From NCBI RefSeq assembly GCF_003730115.1, contig NZ_RJVP01000001.1, positions 248,001 to 312,000 of the forward strand: DNA of 64,000 nucleotides. Reading direction: 5' to 3'. The position numbers were made by a program, and so were the translations under genes. The stretch comes from Pseudomethylobacillus aquaticus (GTDB lineage Bacteria > Pseudomonadota > Gammaproteobacteria > Burkholderiales > Methylophilaceae). Positions 27,340 to 37,531 of this stretch are shown here, in pieces; position 1 is the first letter of the stretch; every line of letters starts with the position of its first letter. The notes below the pieces were generated by a model that saw nothing but the letters and a program-made list of their open reading frames with translations, had not been told where the DNA came from and ran no database searches.

Positions 27340-28098
27340 ATGTCACTTGAAGCTCAGCCGCTAGTTCGGCCGCTAGACCAGTTGCGTATTGTACTGTGTC
27401 AAACCAGCCACCCCGGCAATATCGGCGCTGCCGCGCGCGCCATGAAAACCATGGGCATTCACCAGCTCTACCTGGTGAAACCGGAAGCCTTTCCGCACGA
27501 GCATGCCACCGCCATGGCCACCGGCGCTGCGGATCTGCTGCAGACCGCCATCGTGTGCGACAGCCTGGAACAAGCCTTGAATGGCTGCGCGCTGGCCATC
27601 GGCCTGAGTGCACGCAAGCGCCAGTTATCGCACGAATTGTTGCCTGCTCGCGAGGCTGCACAACGTGCCTGCTCGATTGCGGCCCAAGGTCAACAAGTGG
27701 CACTGGTGTTCGGTACCGAGATGAGCGGCCTGTCCAACGACGAACTGGACCATTGTCAGCTGCTGGCCATGATCCCGACCAACCCGGCGTTCTCCTCACT
27801 GAATCTGGCCGCCGCCGTACAGGTGCTGTGCTATGAGCTGCGCATGAGTGCCGGGCTGTCCACCGTGACGCCAGCTGTTGCCAATCCGCTGGCGACCAGC
27901 GATGAGCTGGAAGGCTTTTACACACACCTGGAGCAAACCCTGATCAAGATCGGATTCTTCGACCCGAACGATCCCAAGAAACTCAGGCAGCGCATCCGCC
28001 GCATCTATGCGCGCGCGCAGCTGGAAAAAGAAGAAGTGAATATCCTGCGCGGCATATTGAAGCTCACGCAGAACCCCAGGCCACCGGAGGGCCTCTAA
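27340..28098 (+). CDS. trmJ: tRNA (cytidine/uridine-2'-O)-methyltransferase TrmJ
   Basis: A 252-residue SPOUT methyltransferase that 2'-O-methylates position 32 of certain tRNAs. The SPOUT motifs are [41 protein letters not shown] and [22 protein letters not shown]. The C-terminal helical extension ending KLTQNP is TrmJ-like. It is followed 5 bp later by cysE and then iscR, a conserved order. Confidence 0.94.
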   Translation: MSLEAQPLVRPLDQLRIVLCQTSHPGNIGAAARAMKTMGIHQLYLVKPEAFPHEHATAMATGAADLLQTAIVCDSLEQALNGCALAIGLSARKRQLSHELLPAREAAQRACSIAAQGQQVALVFGTEMSGLSNDELDHCQLLAMIPTNPAFSSLNLAAAVQVLCYELRMSAGLSTVTPAVANPLATSDELEGFYTHLEQTLIKIGFFDPNDPKKLRQRIRRIYARAQLEKEEVNILRGILKLTQNPRPPEGL

Positions 28099-28103
28099 GC
28101 CTT

Positions 28104-28859
28104 ATGTTTAAACTGATCAGCGAAGATATTTCGATTGTATTCGAGCGTGACCCTGCCGCGCGCACGCGCTGGGAGATCATCACCACCTACCCCGGCGTGC
28201 ATGCCCTGCTCATGCACCGCCTGTCGCACTGGCTGTGGCGCCAGCGCCTGTACTGGCTGGCACGCTTCAGTTCACACTTCGCGCGCTGGGTGACCGGCAT
28301 CGAGATCCATCCAGGCGCCAGCATAGGCCGTCGCGTGTTCATCGACCACGGCATGGGAGTGGTGATTGGCGAAACCGCCATCATCCATGACGACTGCACG
28401 CTGTACCACGGCGTCACGCTGGGCGGCACCTCCTGGAACAAAGGCAAGCGCCACCCCACGCTGGAACAAGGCGTGGTGATAGGCGCAGGCGCCAAAGTAC
28501 TTGGCCCCATCACCATAGGCGCAGGCGCCAAGATCGGCTCCAACGCGGTGGTGGTCAAGGATGTACCGGCAGGCGCCACTGCAGTCGGCATTCCGGCACG
28601 CATCCTGGAAGATCAGGACAAGCATAAACAACGTGATGACATGGCCGAGAAGATCGGCTTCTCCGCCTATGCGGTCAGCGACAATATGAACGACCCGATG
28701 ACCAAGGCCATCCACGCCCTGCTCGACCACGCCGCCAGACAGGACGAGAAGCTGCAGGCCATGACCGAACAACTGGCCAAACTGGGCGCTGACGTGGCCA
28801 CGGATGTCGAAGTCGGCAAGGCTTTCGATGTGAACTACCTCAACAAAATAGTTGACTAA
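28104..28859 (+). CDS. cysE: Serine O-acetyltransferase
   Basis: A 251-residue left-handed beta-helix acetyltransferase that makes O-acetylserine for cysteine synthesis. The catalytic region is [30 protein letters not shown], and the C-terminal hexapeptide turns include [24 protein letters not shown]. It lies 5 bp after trmJ. Its stop codon overlaps the iscR promoter. Here it feeds the sulfur source used by the desulfurases downstream. The long charged C-terminus is typical of isc-linked CysE. Confidence 0.95.
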   Translation: MFKLISEDISIVFERDPAARTRWEIITTYPGVHALLMHRLSHWLWRQRLYWLARFSSHFARWVTGIEIHPGASIGRRVFIDHGMGVVIGETAIIHDDCTLYHGVTLGGTSWNKGKRHPTLEQGVVIGAGAKVLGPITIGAGAKIGSNAVVVKDVPAGATAVGIPARILEDQDKHKQRDDMAEKIGFSAYAVSDNMNDPMTKAIHALLDHAARQDEKLQAMTEQLAKLGADVATDVEVGKAFDVNYLNKIVD

Positions 28860-28880
28860 AGTGTTAGGGTATTTTAGAAT
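28852..28880 (+). promoter_or_regulatory. Sigma-70 promoter of the isc operon
   Basis: TTGACT (28852-28857) and TAGAAT (28875-28880) are separated by 17 bases, close to consensus. It overlaps the end of cysE and lies about 96 bp before iscR. An IscR site is expected here, but I cannot identify it confidently. Confidence 0.6.
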
Positions 28881-28976
28881 CCAGTTCTTATTTTAGGCAC
28901 TGAAACCCGCGCCAGATCTGCAGTTCCAAGCAATGGTCGAAGCTGGTTCTACCGCCTGAACACTTTAGGAAAACGA

Positions 28977-29501
28977 ATGCGTTTAACCACCAAAGGCCGC
29001 TTTGCCGTAACGGCCATGCTCGACTTGGCCCTGCACGACGCTGACAAGCCCGTGACCCTGGCTGGTGTGAGCGAGCGCCAGAGCATTTCGCTTTCCTATC
29101 TGGAACAATTATTCAGCCGTCTGCGTCGTGGTGGTCTGGTCAAAAGCGTGCGCGGCCCGGGTGGTGGTTACCGCCTGGCCAAACTTCCCCACGAGATCAC
29201 CGTGTCGCAGATCATCGCTGCTGTCGATGAACTCATCGACGCCACGCAGTGCGGTGGCGAACAGAACTGCCATGACCACAAGCGCTGCATGACCCATGAA
29301 CTGTGGGCCAGCCTCAATCACAAGATCCTCGAATACCTTTCCGGCGTGTCGCTGGCCGACCTGGTCGCCACGCAGCGCGAAGGCAGGAAGATCACCATGA
29401 CGGCCCGCGCCTGCGCGCCCGGCAGCAAAGCCGCTGCTCAGGCACATGACGCCACAAGCAATGTAGCCGCCACCATCGATGCGCACATCGCCGCTGCCTG
29501 A
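28977..29501 (+). CDS. iscR: Iron-sulfur cluster regulator IscR
   Basis: A 174-residue Rrf2-family repressor. The winged helix-turn-helix is at residues 1-70 ([38 protein letters not shown]). The [2Fe-2S] ligands Cys92, Cys98, Cys104 and His107 are all present, in the same positions as in E. coli. The protein senses cluster supply and represses the isc operon when holo. The C-terminal 35 residues are Ala-rich and variable. It is the first gene of the run that ends with fdx. Confidence 0.97.
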   Translation: MRLTTKGRFAVTAMLDLALHDADKPVTLAGVSERQSISLSYLEQLFSRLRRGGLVKSVRGPGGGYRLAKLPHEITVSQIIAAVDELIDATQCGGEQNCHDHKRCMTHELWASLNHKILEYLSGVSLADLVATQREGRKITMTARACAPGSKAAAQAHDATSNVAATIDAHIAAA

Positions 29502-29505
29502 GTCC

Positions 29506-30669
29506 ATGAGCGCCACCAACCACTATTTCGATCACAACGGCACAACGCCACTGGATGCGCGGGTGCTGGAAGCGATGCTGCCGTTCCTGAGCCAGCAACA
29601 CGGTAATGCCACCAGTCGCCACGCCTATGGACGCGGTGCTCGTCATGCCATCGACCAGGCCAGAGCGCAGGTCGCGCAGGCTGCCGGTGCGCATCCGTCG
29701 CAAGTGATCTTTACCGCCGGTGGCACCGAGGCCAACAATCTGGCCATCACCGGCATCAGCCAGGCAGCAGGCATTGGCCATATCGCCATCAGCAGCATCG
29801 AGCACCCCTGTGTAACCCGCCCTGCCGAAGCGATGCAGGCACGTGGCTGGGCATTGAGCCGGGTGCCTGTGGATGCGGATGGCAACATCACGGCAGCGGC
29901 GGTGCAGTCGGTACTCAACGCTGCGCAAAACCAGCATAGCTTGCTACTGTCCGTGATGCTGGCCAACAACGAGACTGGCGTGATCCAGGATATCGCCGCC
30001 ATCGCGGAGACCGCACGTAGCCACGGTGTGGCGGTGCATACGGATGCCGTGCAGGCACTGGGCAAGATCAAGGTGGATTTCGCCGCACTGAACGTGCATG
30101 CCATGACCTTGTCTTCACACAAGGTCAACGGTCCGCAAGGCGCAGGCGCCCTGATCGTGGATAAACGCATCGATATCCAGCCGGTACTGCTGGGTGGCGG
30201 TCAGGAAAAAGGCTTGCGCAGCGGCACCGAGAACCTCGCCGCCATCGTCGGCTTCGGCGCTGCCTGCGAACTGGTCAGTGCCGAATTGTTGCAACGCACC
30301 GCGCGCTTGCGCCAGATGCGCGAGCAGCTGGAAACCGGGCTCGCCAGCCTGGGTGCACAGTTGTTCGGCGCCGCTGCCGAACGCCTGCCTAATACCAGCT
30401 TCTTTGCCGTACCAGAGATCGACGGCGAAACGCTGGTGATGGCGCTGGACCGCAAAGGCTTTGCGGTGGCCAGTGGCTCCGCCTGTTCCAGCGACAGCGG
30501 CGAACCCAGCCATGTGCTGCTGGCCATGGGTGTACAGCCTGACCTGGCGCGTGGCGCCGTGCGCGTCAGCCTGGGCGTGAACAACACCACAGAACACATC
30601 ACCGCGTTCCTGCACACCTTGCAGAGCGAAGTGAACCGACTTAAAAGACTAACTGCGATTGCAGTCTGA
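29506..30669 (+). CDS. NifS-like cysteine desulfurase, second copy
   Basis: A 387-residue PLP-dependent desulfurase. The Lys that binds PLP is in TLSSHKVNGPQGAGAL, and the catalytic Cys loop is VASGSACSSDSGEPSHV. It differs clearly from the iscS product just downstream. The start at 29506 is 4 bp after iscR; an earlier in-frame ATG at 29479 would overlap iscR. A tandem NifS-type and IscS pair occurs in several betaproteobacteria. It may serve a dedicated purpose (for example tRNA thiolation or another cluster pathway) but that is inference. Confidence 0.9.
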   Translation: MSATNHYFDHNGTTPLDARVLEAMLPFLSQQHGNATSRHAYGRGARHAIDQARAQVAQAAGAHPSQVIFTAGGTEANNLAITGISQAAGIGHIAISSIEHPCVTRPAEAMQARGWALSRVPVDADGNITAAAVQSVLNAAQNQHSLLLSVMLANNETGVIQDIAAIAETARSHGVAVHTDAVQALGKIKVDFAALNVHAMTLSSHKVNGPQGAGALIVDKRIDIQPVLLGGGQEKGLRSGTENLAAIVGFGAACELVSAELLQRTARLRQMREQLETGLASLGAQLFGAAAERLPNTSFFAVPEIDGETLVMALDRKGFAVASGSACSSDSGEPSHVLLAMGVQPDLARGAVRVSLGVNNTTEHITAFLHTLQSEVNRLKRLTAIAV

Positions 30670-30678
30670 GGAAAAGCA

Positions 30679-31893
30679 ATGAGCGTACATACCCCGATCT
30701 ACCTGGACTACTCTGCGACTACGCCTATCGACCAACGTGTGGCCGAGAAGATGATTCCGTTCCTGACCGAACACTTCGGCAACCCGGCTTCGCGCAGCCA
30801 CAGCTTCGGCTGGACCGCAGAAAAAGCCGTGGAGAACGCACGTGACGAAGTGGCCAAGCTGGTCAATGCCGACCCGCGCGAGATCGTCTGGACCTCCGGC
30901 GCCACCGAATCCAATAACCTCGCCATCAAGGGCGCGGCCAATTTCTACAGCGGCAAGGGCAAGCACATCATCACCGTGCAAACCGAGCACAAGGCGGTCA
31001 TCGACGCGGTGCGCGAGCTGGAACGTGTCGGCTTCGAAGCCACTTATTTGCAACCGGAAGCAGACGGCCTGGTCGATCTGGAAAAGTTCAAGGCCGCCAT
31101 CCGTCCAGACACCGTACTGGCCTCGGTAATGATGGTGAATAACGAGATCGGCGTCATCCAGGACATCGAAGCGATCGGCAAGCTCTGCCGTGAGCATGGC
31201 GTGATCTTCCACGTGGATGCGGCACAAGCCACCGGCAAGGTCGCCATCGACCTGGAAAAGCTGCCAGTCGACCTGATGAGTTTCTCCGCACACAAGACAT
31301 ACGGCCCCAAAGGCGTGGGCGCACTGTATGTACGCCGCAAGCCGCGTATCCGTATCGAGGCACAGATGCACGGTGGCGGCCATGAACGTGGCATGCGCTC
31401 CGGCACCCTGCCCGTGCACCAGATCGTCGGCATGGGCGAAGCGTTCCGTATCGCACGTGAAGAGATGGAGCTTGAGAACGCACGGATCCGCCGCCTGCGT
31501 GACCGCCTGCTGAACGGCCTGCTGGAGATCGAGGAAGTCTATGTCAATGGCGACCTCAAGCAACGCGTGCCGCACAACCTCAACATCAGCTTCAACTATG
31601 TCGAAGGCGAATCGCTGATCATGGCGGTCAAGGACATTGCCGTATCCTCCGGTTCGGCCTGCACCTCGGCCAGCCTGGAACCCTCCTATGTGCTGCGCGC
31701 ACTGGGCCGCTCCGACGAACTGGCGCACAGCTCGATCCGCTTCTCCATCGGCCGCTTCACCACCGAAGAAGATGTGGACTACACCATAGACCTGATGAAG
31801 AGCAAGATCGGCAAGCTGCGCGAACTGTCGCCGCTGTGGGAAATGTATCAGGACGGCATAGACTTGAATTCCGTCCAATGGGCAGCACACTAA
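30679..31893 (+). CDS. iscS: Cysteine desulfurase IscS
   Basis: A 404-residue PLP enzyme, the same length as E. coli IscS, that converts cysteine to alanine and passes sulfur to IscU and tRNA-thiolation partners. The PLP Lys is in [22 protein letters not shown] and the catalytic Cys loop is [22 protein letters not shown]. The C-terminus ending [21 protein letters not shown] is diagnostic of IscS. It is separated from iscU by 110 bp with a large hairpin. Confidence 0.98.
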   Translation: MSVHTPIYLDYSATTPIDQRVAEKMIPFLTEHFGNPASRSHSFGWTAEKAVENARDEVAKLVNADPREIVWTSGATESNNLAIKGAANFYSGKGKHIITVQTEHKAVIDAVRELERVGFEATYLQPEADGLVDLEKFKAAIRPDTVLASVMMVNNEIGVIQDIEAIGKLCREHGVIFHVDAAQATGKVAIDLEKLPVDLMSFSAHKTYGPKGVGALYVRRKPRIRIEAQMHGGGHERGMRSGTLPVHQIVGMGEAFRIAREEMELENARIRRLRDRLLNGLLEIEEVYVNGDLKQRVPHNLNISFNYVEGESLIMAVKDIAVSSGSACTSASLEPSYVLRALGRSDELAHSSIRFSIGRFTTEEDVDYTIDLMKSKIGKLRELSPLWEMYQDGIDLNSVQWAAH

Positions 31894-31903
31894 TTAAAAT
31901 GCC

Positions 31904-31979
31904 GTGAAAAATGAAAAGTGAAAAGTGAAAGGCGAAACCCATGCGGTTTACATTTCACGTTTCACATTTCACATTTCAC
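31904..31979 (+). repeat. Long imperfect hairpin between iscS and iscU
   Basis: GTGAAA-type units (31904-31938) face complementary TTTCAC-type units (31945-31979). When the right arm is reversed, about 28 of 35 positions match. The arms are built from tandem 7-10-base units. It lies after the iscS stop and before the iscU ribosome binding site (AAGGAG), with no T-tract, so it is more likely an RNA-processing or stability element than a terminator. Confidence 0.7.
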
Positions 31980-32003
31980 TGCGACTGAATAAGGAGCATC
32001 AAA

Positions 32004-32426
32004 ATGGCATATTCCGACAAAGTACTGGATCACTACGAGAACCCACGTAACGTGGGCTCCCTGGACAAGAACGACCCGCACGTGGGGACCGGCATGGTGG
32101 GCGCACCGGCTTGCGGCGACGTGATGAAGTTGCAGATCAAGGTCAACGACGCTGGCATCATCGAAGATGCCAAGTTCAAGACCTATGGCTGCGGCTCGGC
32201 GATCGCATCCAGTTCGCTGGTGACCGAATGGCTGAAGGGCAAGTCTCTGGATCAGGCCGCCGAGATCAAGAATTCCGCCATCGCGGAAGAGCTGGCGCTG
32301 CCGCCGGTCAAGATCCACTGCTCCGTGCTGGCAGAAGATGCCATCAAGGCAGCCGTTGCTGACCTCAAGTCCAAACAACCTAGCTCGACTCAAGCCAGCA
32401 ATCAAGCCACCAAGGAAGCTGTATAA
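32004..32426 (+). CDS. iscU: Iron-sulfur scaffold protein IscU
   Basis: A 140-residue scaffold on which [2Fe-2S] clusters are built. Cys37, Cys63, His105 and Cys106 and the conserved Asp39 are present. LPPVK (residues 99-103), the HscA-recognition motif, is intact. The C-terminal 12 residues (SSTQASNQATKEAV) extend past the usual end. AAGGAG precedes the ATG, and iscA starts 3 bp after the stop. Confidence 0.98.
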   Translation: MAYSDKVLDHYENPRNVGSLDKNDPHVGTGMVGAPACGDVMKLQIKVNDAGIIEDAKFKTYGCGSAIASSSLVTEWLKGKSLDQAAEIKNSAIAEELALPPVKIHCSVLAEDAIKAAVADLKSKQPSSTQASNQATKEAV

Positions 32427-32429
32427 GCA

Positions 32430-32753
32430 ATGGCCATCACGCTGACTGAAACTGCTGCCAGCCGCGTACGCAAGTTCCTCGACAACCGGGGCAAAGGCAT
32501 AGGCCTGCGCCTGGGCGTCAAGACCACCGGTTGTTCGGGCATGGCCTACACGCTGGAGTTCGTGGACGAACTGCATGAAGAAGACCTCGCATTCGAAAGC
32601 CATGGCGTGAAGGTCATCATCGACCCCAAGAGCCTGGTCTATATCGACGGCACCGAGCTGGACTTCACCAAGGAAGGCCTCAACGAAGGCTTCAAGTTCA
32701 ACAATCCGAACGTGAAGGGTGAATGTGGTTGCGGTGAAAGTTTCACCGTCTAG
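32430..32753 (+). CDS. iscA: A-type iron-sulfur carrier IscA
   Basis: A 107-residue A-type carrier with the three conserved cysteines Cys35, Cys99 and Cys101 (the CGCGESFTV end). It takes part in [4Fe-4S] assembly and delivery. Length equals E. coli IscA. It sits between iscU and hscB as in the canonical operon. Confidence 0.97.
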   Translation: MAITLTETAASRVRKFLDNRGKGIGLRLGVKTTGCSGMAYTLEFVDELHEEDLAFESHGVKVIIDPKSLVYIDGTELDFTKEGLNEGFKFNNPNVKGECGCGESFTV

Positions 32754-32779
32754 CACGGTGTACCCTGCCCGCGTCGCCT

Positions 32780-33313
32780 ATGTCACCACGTCCTGCCCAG
32801 AACCACTTTGCGCTGTTTGACCTGCCTGCGCGCTTCGCCATCGATCTGGATGCGCTGAACCAGCGCTACCGACTGATCCAGGCAGAAGTGCACCCGGATC
32901 GCCATGCCTCCAGCCCGCCTGCCGAGCGCCTGCGCTCCATGCAACTGGCCACGCAGGCCAACACCGCCTACCAGACGCTGAAACAGCCGACAGCACGTGC
33001 GCGTTACCTGCTGCAGCTGCATGACATCGATACCGAAGAAGAGCGCAACACCGCCATGCCGGCGGATTTTCTGATGCAGCAGATGGAATGGCGTGAAGCC
33101 ATAGAAGAGGCTGATGCAGATGCGGATATAGCAGCGCTGGACAGCCTGCTAAACGAGATCAAAGCCACCGGCAAGCAATGGCAGCAAGACTTGCAGCATG
33201 CCCTGGATGTAGCGCAGGACTGGCCGGCCGCTGCTGCCATCGTGCGCAAACTGAGTTTTACCGACAAGCTGCAGGACGAGATCCTGCACGCCATCTCCAG
33301 ACACGAAGACTGA
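32780..33313 (+). CDS. hscB: Fe-S co-chaperone HscB
   Basis: A 177-residue J-domain protein. The HPD motif is at residues 38-40 (AEVHPDRHAS), inside an N-terminal J domain (about 1-80). The C-terminal helical domain (about 95-170) binds IscU. It stimulates the ATPase HscA, whose gene begins 7 bp later. Confidence 0.95.
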   Translation: MSPRPAQNHFALFDLPARFAIDLDALNQRYRLIQAEVHPDRHASSPPAERLRSMQLATQANTAYQTLKQPTARARYLLQLHDIDTEEERNTAMPADFLMQQMEWREAIEEADADADIAALDSLLNEIKATGKQWQQDLQHALDVAQDWPAAAAIVRKLSFTDKLQDEILHAISRHED

Positions 33314-33319
33314 ACCCTC

Positions 33320-35188
33320 ATGGCCCTGTTACAAATCGCCGAACCCGGCATGAGCGCCGCCCCGCACCAGCACCGACTCGCCATAGGCATCGATCTGGGC
33401 ACCACCAATTCGCTGGTCGCCACCGTGCGCAGTGGCATGAGCACCGTGCTGCATGACGAACAGGGCCACGCCCTGCTACCTTCGGTCGTGCATTACCGCC
33501 CGGATGGCGAGGTCAGCGTGGGCTATCCTGCGCAGGCGCAACAAAGCCTGGACCCCAATAACACCATCGTCTCCGCCAAACGCTTCATGGGACGCGGCCT
33601 CAAGGACATCGGCATCACCACCCACCTGCCCTACCGCTTTGTGGATGCACCCGGCATGGTGCAGCTGGAAACCCGGGCGGGCATCAAGAGCCCGGTGGAG
33701 ATCTCGGCCGAGATCCTGCGCACCCTGAAAGCCCGCGCCGAAAAAGCCCTGGGTGGCGAGCTGACCGGCGCTGTGATCACGGTGCCTGCCTATTTCGACG
33801 ATGCACAACGCCAGGCCACCAAGGACGCGGCGCGTCTGGCTGGCCTGACCGTCTTGCGCCTGCTCAATGAACCCACGGCAGCGGCTGTCGCCTACGGCCT
33901 CGACAATGCATCCGAAGGCGTCTATGTCATCTATGACCTGGGCGGCGGCACGTTCGATATTTCCATTCTGCGTCTGTCGCGTGGCGTGTTCGAAGTGCTG
34001 GCCACCAATGGCGATTCTGCCCTGGGTGGCGATGACTTCGATCAGCGCATCTATTGCTGGATCCTGGAACAGGCCAGGCTCGCGCCGTTGAGCGCGGCTG
34101 ACACGCGTTTGCTGCTGACCAAGGCACGCGAAGCCAAGGAATGGCTCACCGATCATGCCGAAGCCCGCATCACCAGCCTGCTTGGCAGCGGCGATGTGAT
34201 CGACCTCACGCTGGACAGTACCACCCTGAGCGTGCTGACGCGCCAGCTGATCGCCAAGACACTCAGCCCCACCCGCAAGGCATTGCGCGATGCCGGCCTG
34301 GAAGTCAGTGACATCAAGGGCGTGGTGATGGTGGGTGGTGCCACGCGCATGCCGCAAGTGCGTCAGGCGGTGGCGGAGTTCTTCGGCCAGGCGCCTCTTA
34401 CCAATCTGGACCCGGACAAGGTGGTGGCGCTGGGCGCTGCCATCCAGGCCAATATGCTGGCCGGCAACCGCAGTGACGATGACCTGCTGCTGCTGGATGT
34501 GATCCCGCTGTCGCTGGGCCTGGAAACCATGGGTGGCCTGGCTGAGCGCATCATTCCGCGCAACGCTACCATCCCCGTGGCGCGGGCGCAGGATTTCACC
34601 ACGTACAAAGACGGCCAGACCGCCATGAGCATCCACGTGGTGCAAGGCGAGCGCGAACTGGTGTCGGACTGCCGCTCGCTGGCGCGCTTCGAGTTGCGTG
34701 GCATTCCGCCCATGGCCGCCGGTGCGGCACGCATACGTGTCACCTTCCAGGTCGATGCCGATGGCTTGCTGTCGGTGACGGCACGCGAACAAGGCAGCGG
34801 CGTGGAGGCCAATATCGTGGTCAAACCGTCTTATGGTCTGGATGAAGACCAGATCACCGAGATGCTGCGCGCTTCCTTCGGCTCCGCCGAACAGGACAAG
34901 CAGGCGCGGGCCTTGCGTGAAGTGCAGGTGGATGCACAGCGCCTCATCGAAGCCATCAGCGCCGCGCTGCAAAAAGACGGCGCCACACTGCTCACGCCAC
35001 AACAACAACACCAGATCGAAACCGCCGTGGCCACGCTGCATCGCCTGAGCCAGGGCGAAGACGCCGATGCCATCAAGGCCGCCAGTGACGCGCTCAACCA
35101 TGCGACCGAAGCCTTCGCTGCGCTGCGCATGGACGCTTCGGTGAAACAGGCGCTGGCCGGCCAACACCTCAACACATTGGAACTCTAG
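33320..35188 (+). CDS. hscA: Fe-S chaperone HscA
   Basis: A 622-residue Hsp70-family ATPase specialised for releasing clusters from IscU. It begins [20 protein letters not shown], nearly the same as E. coli HscA. The ATPase phosphate loops are [14 protein letters not shown] and [14 protein letters not shown]-like [15 protein letters not shown], and the substrate domain starts near [16 protein letters not shown]. The lack of a long DnaK-type C-terminal lid tail is normal for HscA. It sits between hscB and fdx. Confidence 0.97.
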   Translation: MALLQIAEPGMSAAPHQHRLAIGIDLGTTNSLVATVRSGMSTVLHDEQGHALLPSVVHYRPDGEVSVGYPAQAQQSLDPNNTIVSAKRFMGRGLKDIGITTHLPYRFVDAPGMVQLETRAGIKSPVEISAEILRTLKARAEKALGGELTGAVITVPAYFDDAQRQATKDAARLAGLTVLRLLNEPTAAAVAYGLDNASEGVYVIYDLGGGTFDISILRLSRGVFEVLATNGDSALGGDDFDQRIYCWILEQARLAPLSAADTRLLLTKAREAKEWLTDHAEARITSLLGSGDVIDLTLDSTTLSVLTRQLIAKTLSPTRKALRDAGLEVSDIKGVVMVGGATRMPQVRQAVAEFFGQAPLTNLDPDKVVALGAAIQANMLAGNRSDDDLLLLDVIPLSLGLETMGGLAERIIPRNATIPVARAQDFTTYKDGQTAMSIHVVQGERELVSDCRSLARFELRGIPPMAAGAARIRVTFQVDADGLLSVTAREQGSGVEANIVVKPSYGLDEDQITEMLRASFGSAEQDKQARALREVQVDAQRLIEAISAALQKDGATLLTPQQQHQIETAVATLHRLSQGEDADAIKAASDALNHATEAFAALRMDASVKQALAGQHLNTLEL

Positions 35189-35190
35189 TC

Positions 35191-35532
35191 ATGCCGCAAA
35201 TTATCGTGTTGCCTCACGTCGAACTCTGTCCGGACGGCGCAGCCTTTGAAGCCACCGCCGGTTTATCCATCTGCGAGAACCTGCTGGAGCAGGACATCGA
35301 CATCGACCACGCCTGTGACCGGGTGTGTGCCTGCACCACCTGCCATGTCATCGTGCGCGAAGGCTACACCAGCCTGCCGGCAGCGGAAGATCAGGAAGAA
35401 GACCTGCTCGACAAGGCCTGGGGCCTGGAGCCCAACTCCCGTCTCTCCTGTCAGGCCATCGTGCAGCAGGCCGATCTGGTGGTGGAGATCCCCCGCTACT
35501 CCATCAACATGGCCAAAGAAGGTAAAGGCTAA
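35191..35532 (+). CDS. fdx: [2Fe-2S] ferredoxin of the ISC system
   Basis: A 113-residue ferredoxin. The cluster ligands are Cys42, Cys48, Cys51 and Cys87 in the usual CxxxxxCxxC...C spacing. It donates electrons to cluster assembly on IscU. Its ATG comes 3 bp after the hscA stop. No iscX follows; a terminator lies 39 bp downstream. Confidence 0.96.
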   Translation: MPQIIVLPHVELCPDGAAFEATAGLSICENLLEQDIDIDHACDRVCACTTCHVIVREGYTSLPAAEDQEEDLLDKAWGLEPNSRLSCQAIVQQADLVVEIPRYSINMAKEGKG

Positions 35533-35570
35533 GCCAACCTCGGGCGACAAGCCCGGCAGCCTGCATAAAC

Positions 35571-35612
35571 AAAAAGCCAGCGTGGTCTCTTGTGGAGGCC
35601 AGCTGGCTTTTT
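35571..35612. terminator. Bidirectional terminator between fdx and leuB
   Basis: The arms AAAAAGCCAGC and GCTGGCTTTTT form an 11-bp stem with A- and T-rich flanks in both directions. It can end the isc operon on the plus strand and leuB on the minus strand. Confidence 0.88.
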
Positions 35613-35679
35613 TTCGCCTTGGATGAAAGCGGTAAACGTAATTACAAAACGGTAGCGCTATTACTAGGCGTCAACGCTG

Positions 35680-36744
35680 TTACATGGCAGCGACGACCTG
35701 ATCGCCCATTTCGGAACAGGACACACGCGTCATGCCAGGCTCAAAGATGTCGCCGGTGCGGTAACCAGCGGCCAGTACTTTCTTGACCGCATTCTCGATA
35801 CGCACAGCGGCAGCTTCGTTGTTAAAGGTGTAACGCATCATCATCGCGGCAGACAGGATGGTGGCCAGTGGGTTGGCCAGGTTCTTGCCGGCGATGTCCG
35901 GTGCGGAACCATGCGAAGGCTCGTACAAGCCCTTCTTGGATTCGTTCAGCGATGCAGAGGCCAGCATGCCGATGGAACCGGTCAGCATGGACGCTTCGTC
36001 GGACAGGATGTCACCGAAGATGTTGCCGGTGACCATCACATCGAACTGCTTGGGGTTGCGGATCAGCTGCATGGCGGCGTTGTCCACGTACATGTGGCTG
36101 AGCTCCACTTCCGGGTATTCCTTGGCCACGTCGATGACGATCTCTTTCCAGAACTCGGTGGTTTCCAGCACATTGGCCTTGTCCACGGAACACAGTTTCT
36201 TCTGGCGCTTCATGGCGATGCCGAACGCCACGTGGGCGATGCGGCGCACTTCGGCTTCGGTGTAGACCATGGTGTTAAAGCCTTCACGCTCGCCGTTTTC
36301 GTTGACACGCATGCCACGTGGCTGACCGAAGTACACGTCACCGGTCAGTTCACGCACGATCATGATGTCCAGGCCCGCCACCACTTCCGGCTTCAGTGTG
36401 GACGCATTGGCCAGCTCCGGGAACAGCACGGCAGGACGCAGGTTGGCGAACAGACCCAGATCCTTGCGGATGGCCAGCAGGCCGCGTTCGGGGCGCAGCG
36501 GACGGTCCAGCGTGTCGTATTGCGGGCCGCCAACGGCACCCAGCAGTACGGCATCGGCTTCACGGCAGATCTTCTGTGTGAATTCCGGATACGGATGGCC
36601 GTAGGCGTCATAGCCTGCGCCGCCCAGTGGCGCTTCCACGAACTCCATGTCCAGGCCTTCAGCGCGCAACACATCCAGCACGCGGATCGCCTGCGTCATG
36701 ATTTCCGGGCCGATGCCATCACCTGGCAGAACTGCAATCTTCAT
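35680..36744 (-). CDS. leuB: 3-Isopropylmalate dehydrogenase
   Basis: A 354-residue dehydrogenase of the leucine pathway; it also works on erythro-3-methylmalate in the citramalate route. The start reads [15 protein letters not shown], and the substrate and metal sites are in [10 protein letters not shown]-like [53 protein letters not shown] and [18 protein letters not shown] upstream could extend it, but the ATG at 36744 has AAGGAA and the conserved N-terminus. It is the third gene after leuC and leuD, separated from leuD by a REP-like element. Confidence 0.97.
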   Translation of the reverse strand: MKIAVLPGDGIGPEIMTQAIRVLDVLRAEGLDMEFVEAPLGGAGYDAYGHPYPEFTQKICREADAVLLGAVGGPQYDTLDRPLRPERGLLAIRKDLGLFANLRPAVLFPELANASTLKPEVVAGLDIMIVRELTGDVYFGQPRGMRVNENGEREGFNTMVYTEAEVRRIAHVAFGIAMKRQKKLCSVDKANVLETTEFWKEIVIDVAKEYPEVELSHMYVDNAAMQLIRNPKQFDVMVTGNIFGDILSDEASMLTGSIGMLASASLNESKKGLYEPSHGSAPDIAGKNLANPLATILSAAMMMRYTFNNEAAAVRIENAVKKVLAAGYRTGDIFEPGMTRVSCSEMGDQVVAAM

Positions 36745-36773
36745 TTTCAATTCCTTCAATTATCGAATCAATT

Positions 36774-36861
36774 GTAGGGCGCAATAACCAGAGGGCATTG
36801 CGCCGTGTTGTCCTTATTGAGCGTCATGCGGCGCAATGCGCTGCGCTTATTGACGCCCTAC
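36774..36861. repeat. REP/MITE-like element between leuD and leuB
   Basis: The 88-bp element has terminal inverted repeats GTAGGGCGCAATAA (36774) and TTATTGACGCCCTAC (36847-36861), differing by one inserted base. Inside, GCATTGCGCCG (36795) and CGGCGCAATGC (36829-36839) form a perfect 11-bp stem. It has no coding capacity. It lies inside the leu operon. Confidence 0.75.
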
Positions 36862-36864
36862 TAA

Positions 36865-37503
36865 TCAGGCAAACAACCAGGGCTGCGCTGTCTTGTGTTT
36901 AGCCTCAAACGCCTTGATCTCGTCAGCATGCTGCAAGGTCAGGCCGATCTCGTCCAGACCATTCAGCAAGCAATGCTTGCGGTGCGGCGTGATGTCGAAC
37001 TTGAACGAGGCGCCAGACGGTAAGGTCACGGTCTGCGATTCCAGATCGACATTGAGCTTGTAGCCTTCGTTGGCGAAGCATTCAGCGAACAGCTGATCCA
37101 CCGTCTCTGCCGAAGCAACGATAGGCAGGATGCCGTTCTTGTAGCAGTTGCCAAAGAAGATGTCGGCGAACGAAGGTGCGATCACCACGCGGAAGCCGTA
37201 GTCGTCGATGGCCCAGGGCGCGTGTTCGCGGCTGGAGCCGCAACCGAAGTTGTCGCGTGCCAGCAGCACTTGCGCGCCTTGATAACGTGGCTGGTTCAGC
37301 ACGAAGTCCTTGTTGAGTGGACGCGTGCTGCAATCCATGCCGGGCTCGCCGTAGTTGGTGTAACGCCATTCATCGAACAGGTAAGGGCCGAAGCCGGTGC
37401 GCTTGATCGACTTCAGGAACTGTTTGGGGATGATCGCGTCGGTGTCGATGTTGGCGCGGTCTACCGGGCAAACCAGCCCATGTACTTGCGTAAATGCTTT
37501 CAT
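36865..37503 (-). CDS. leuD: 3-Isopropylmalate dehydratase small subunit
   Basis: A 212-residue subunit of the isopropylmalate isomerase. It has the swivelling domain features [20 protein letters not shown] and [25 protein letters not shown]. It pairs with LeuC. The start at 37503 has AAAGGA upstream and begins [20 protein letters not shown]; the open frame extends further upstream without support. It lies 28 bp after leuC. Confidence 0.97.
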   Translation of the reverse strand: MKAFTQVHGLVCPVDRANIDTDAIIPKQFLKSIKRTGFGPYLFDEWRYTNYGEPGMDCSTRPLNKDFVLNQPRYQGAQVLLARDNFGCGSSREHAPWAIDDYGFRVVIAPSFADIFFGNCYKNGILPIVASAETVDQLFAECFANEGYKLNVDLESQTVTLPSGASFKFDITPHRKHCLLNGLDEIGLTLQHADEIKAFEAKHKTAQPWLFA

Positions 37504-37531
37504 GTCGGTTCCTTTCTTATACCTGCTTGTC

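Noticed and set aside
28881-28976. A typical IscR binding site downstream of the isc promoter
   Set aside because: No stretch matched the type 1 or type 2 pattern well enough to report, though IscR control is expected.
35533-35680. An iscX gene after fdx
   Set aside because: The gap holds a terminator and no open frame of iscX size.
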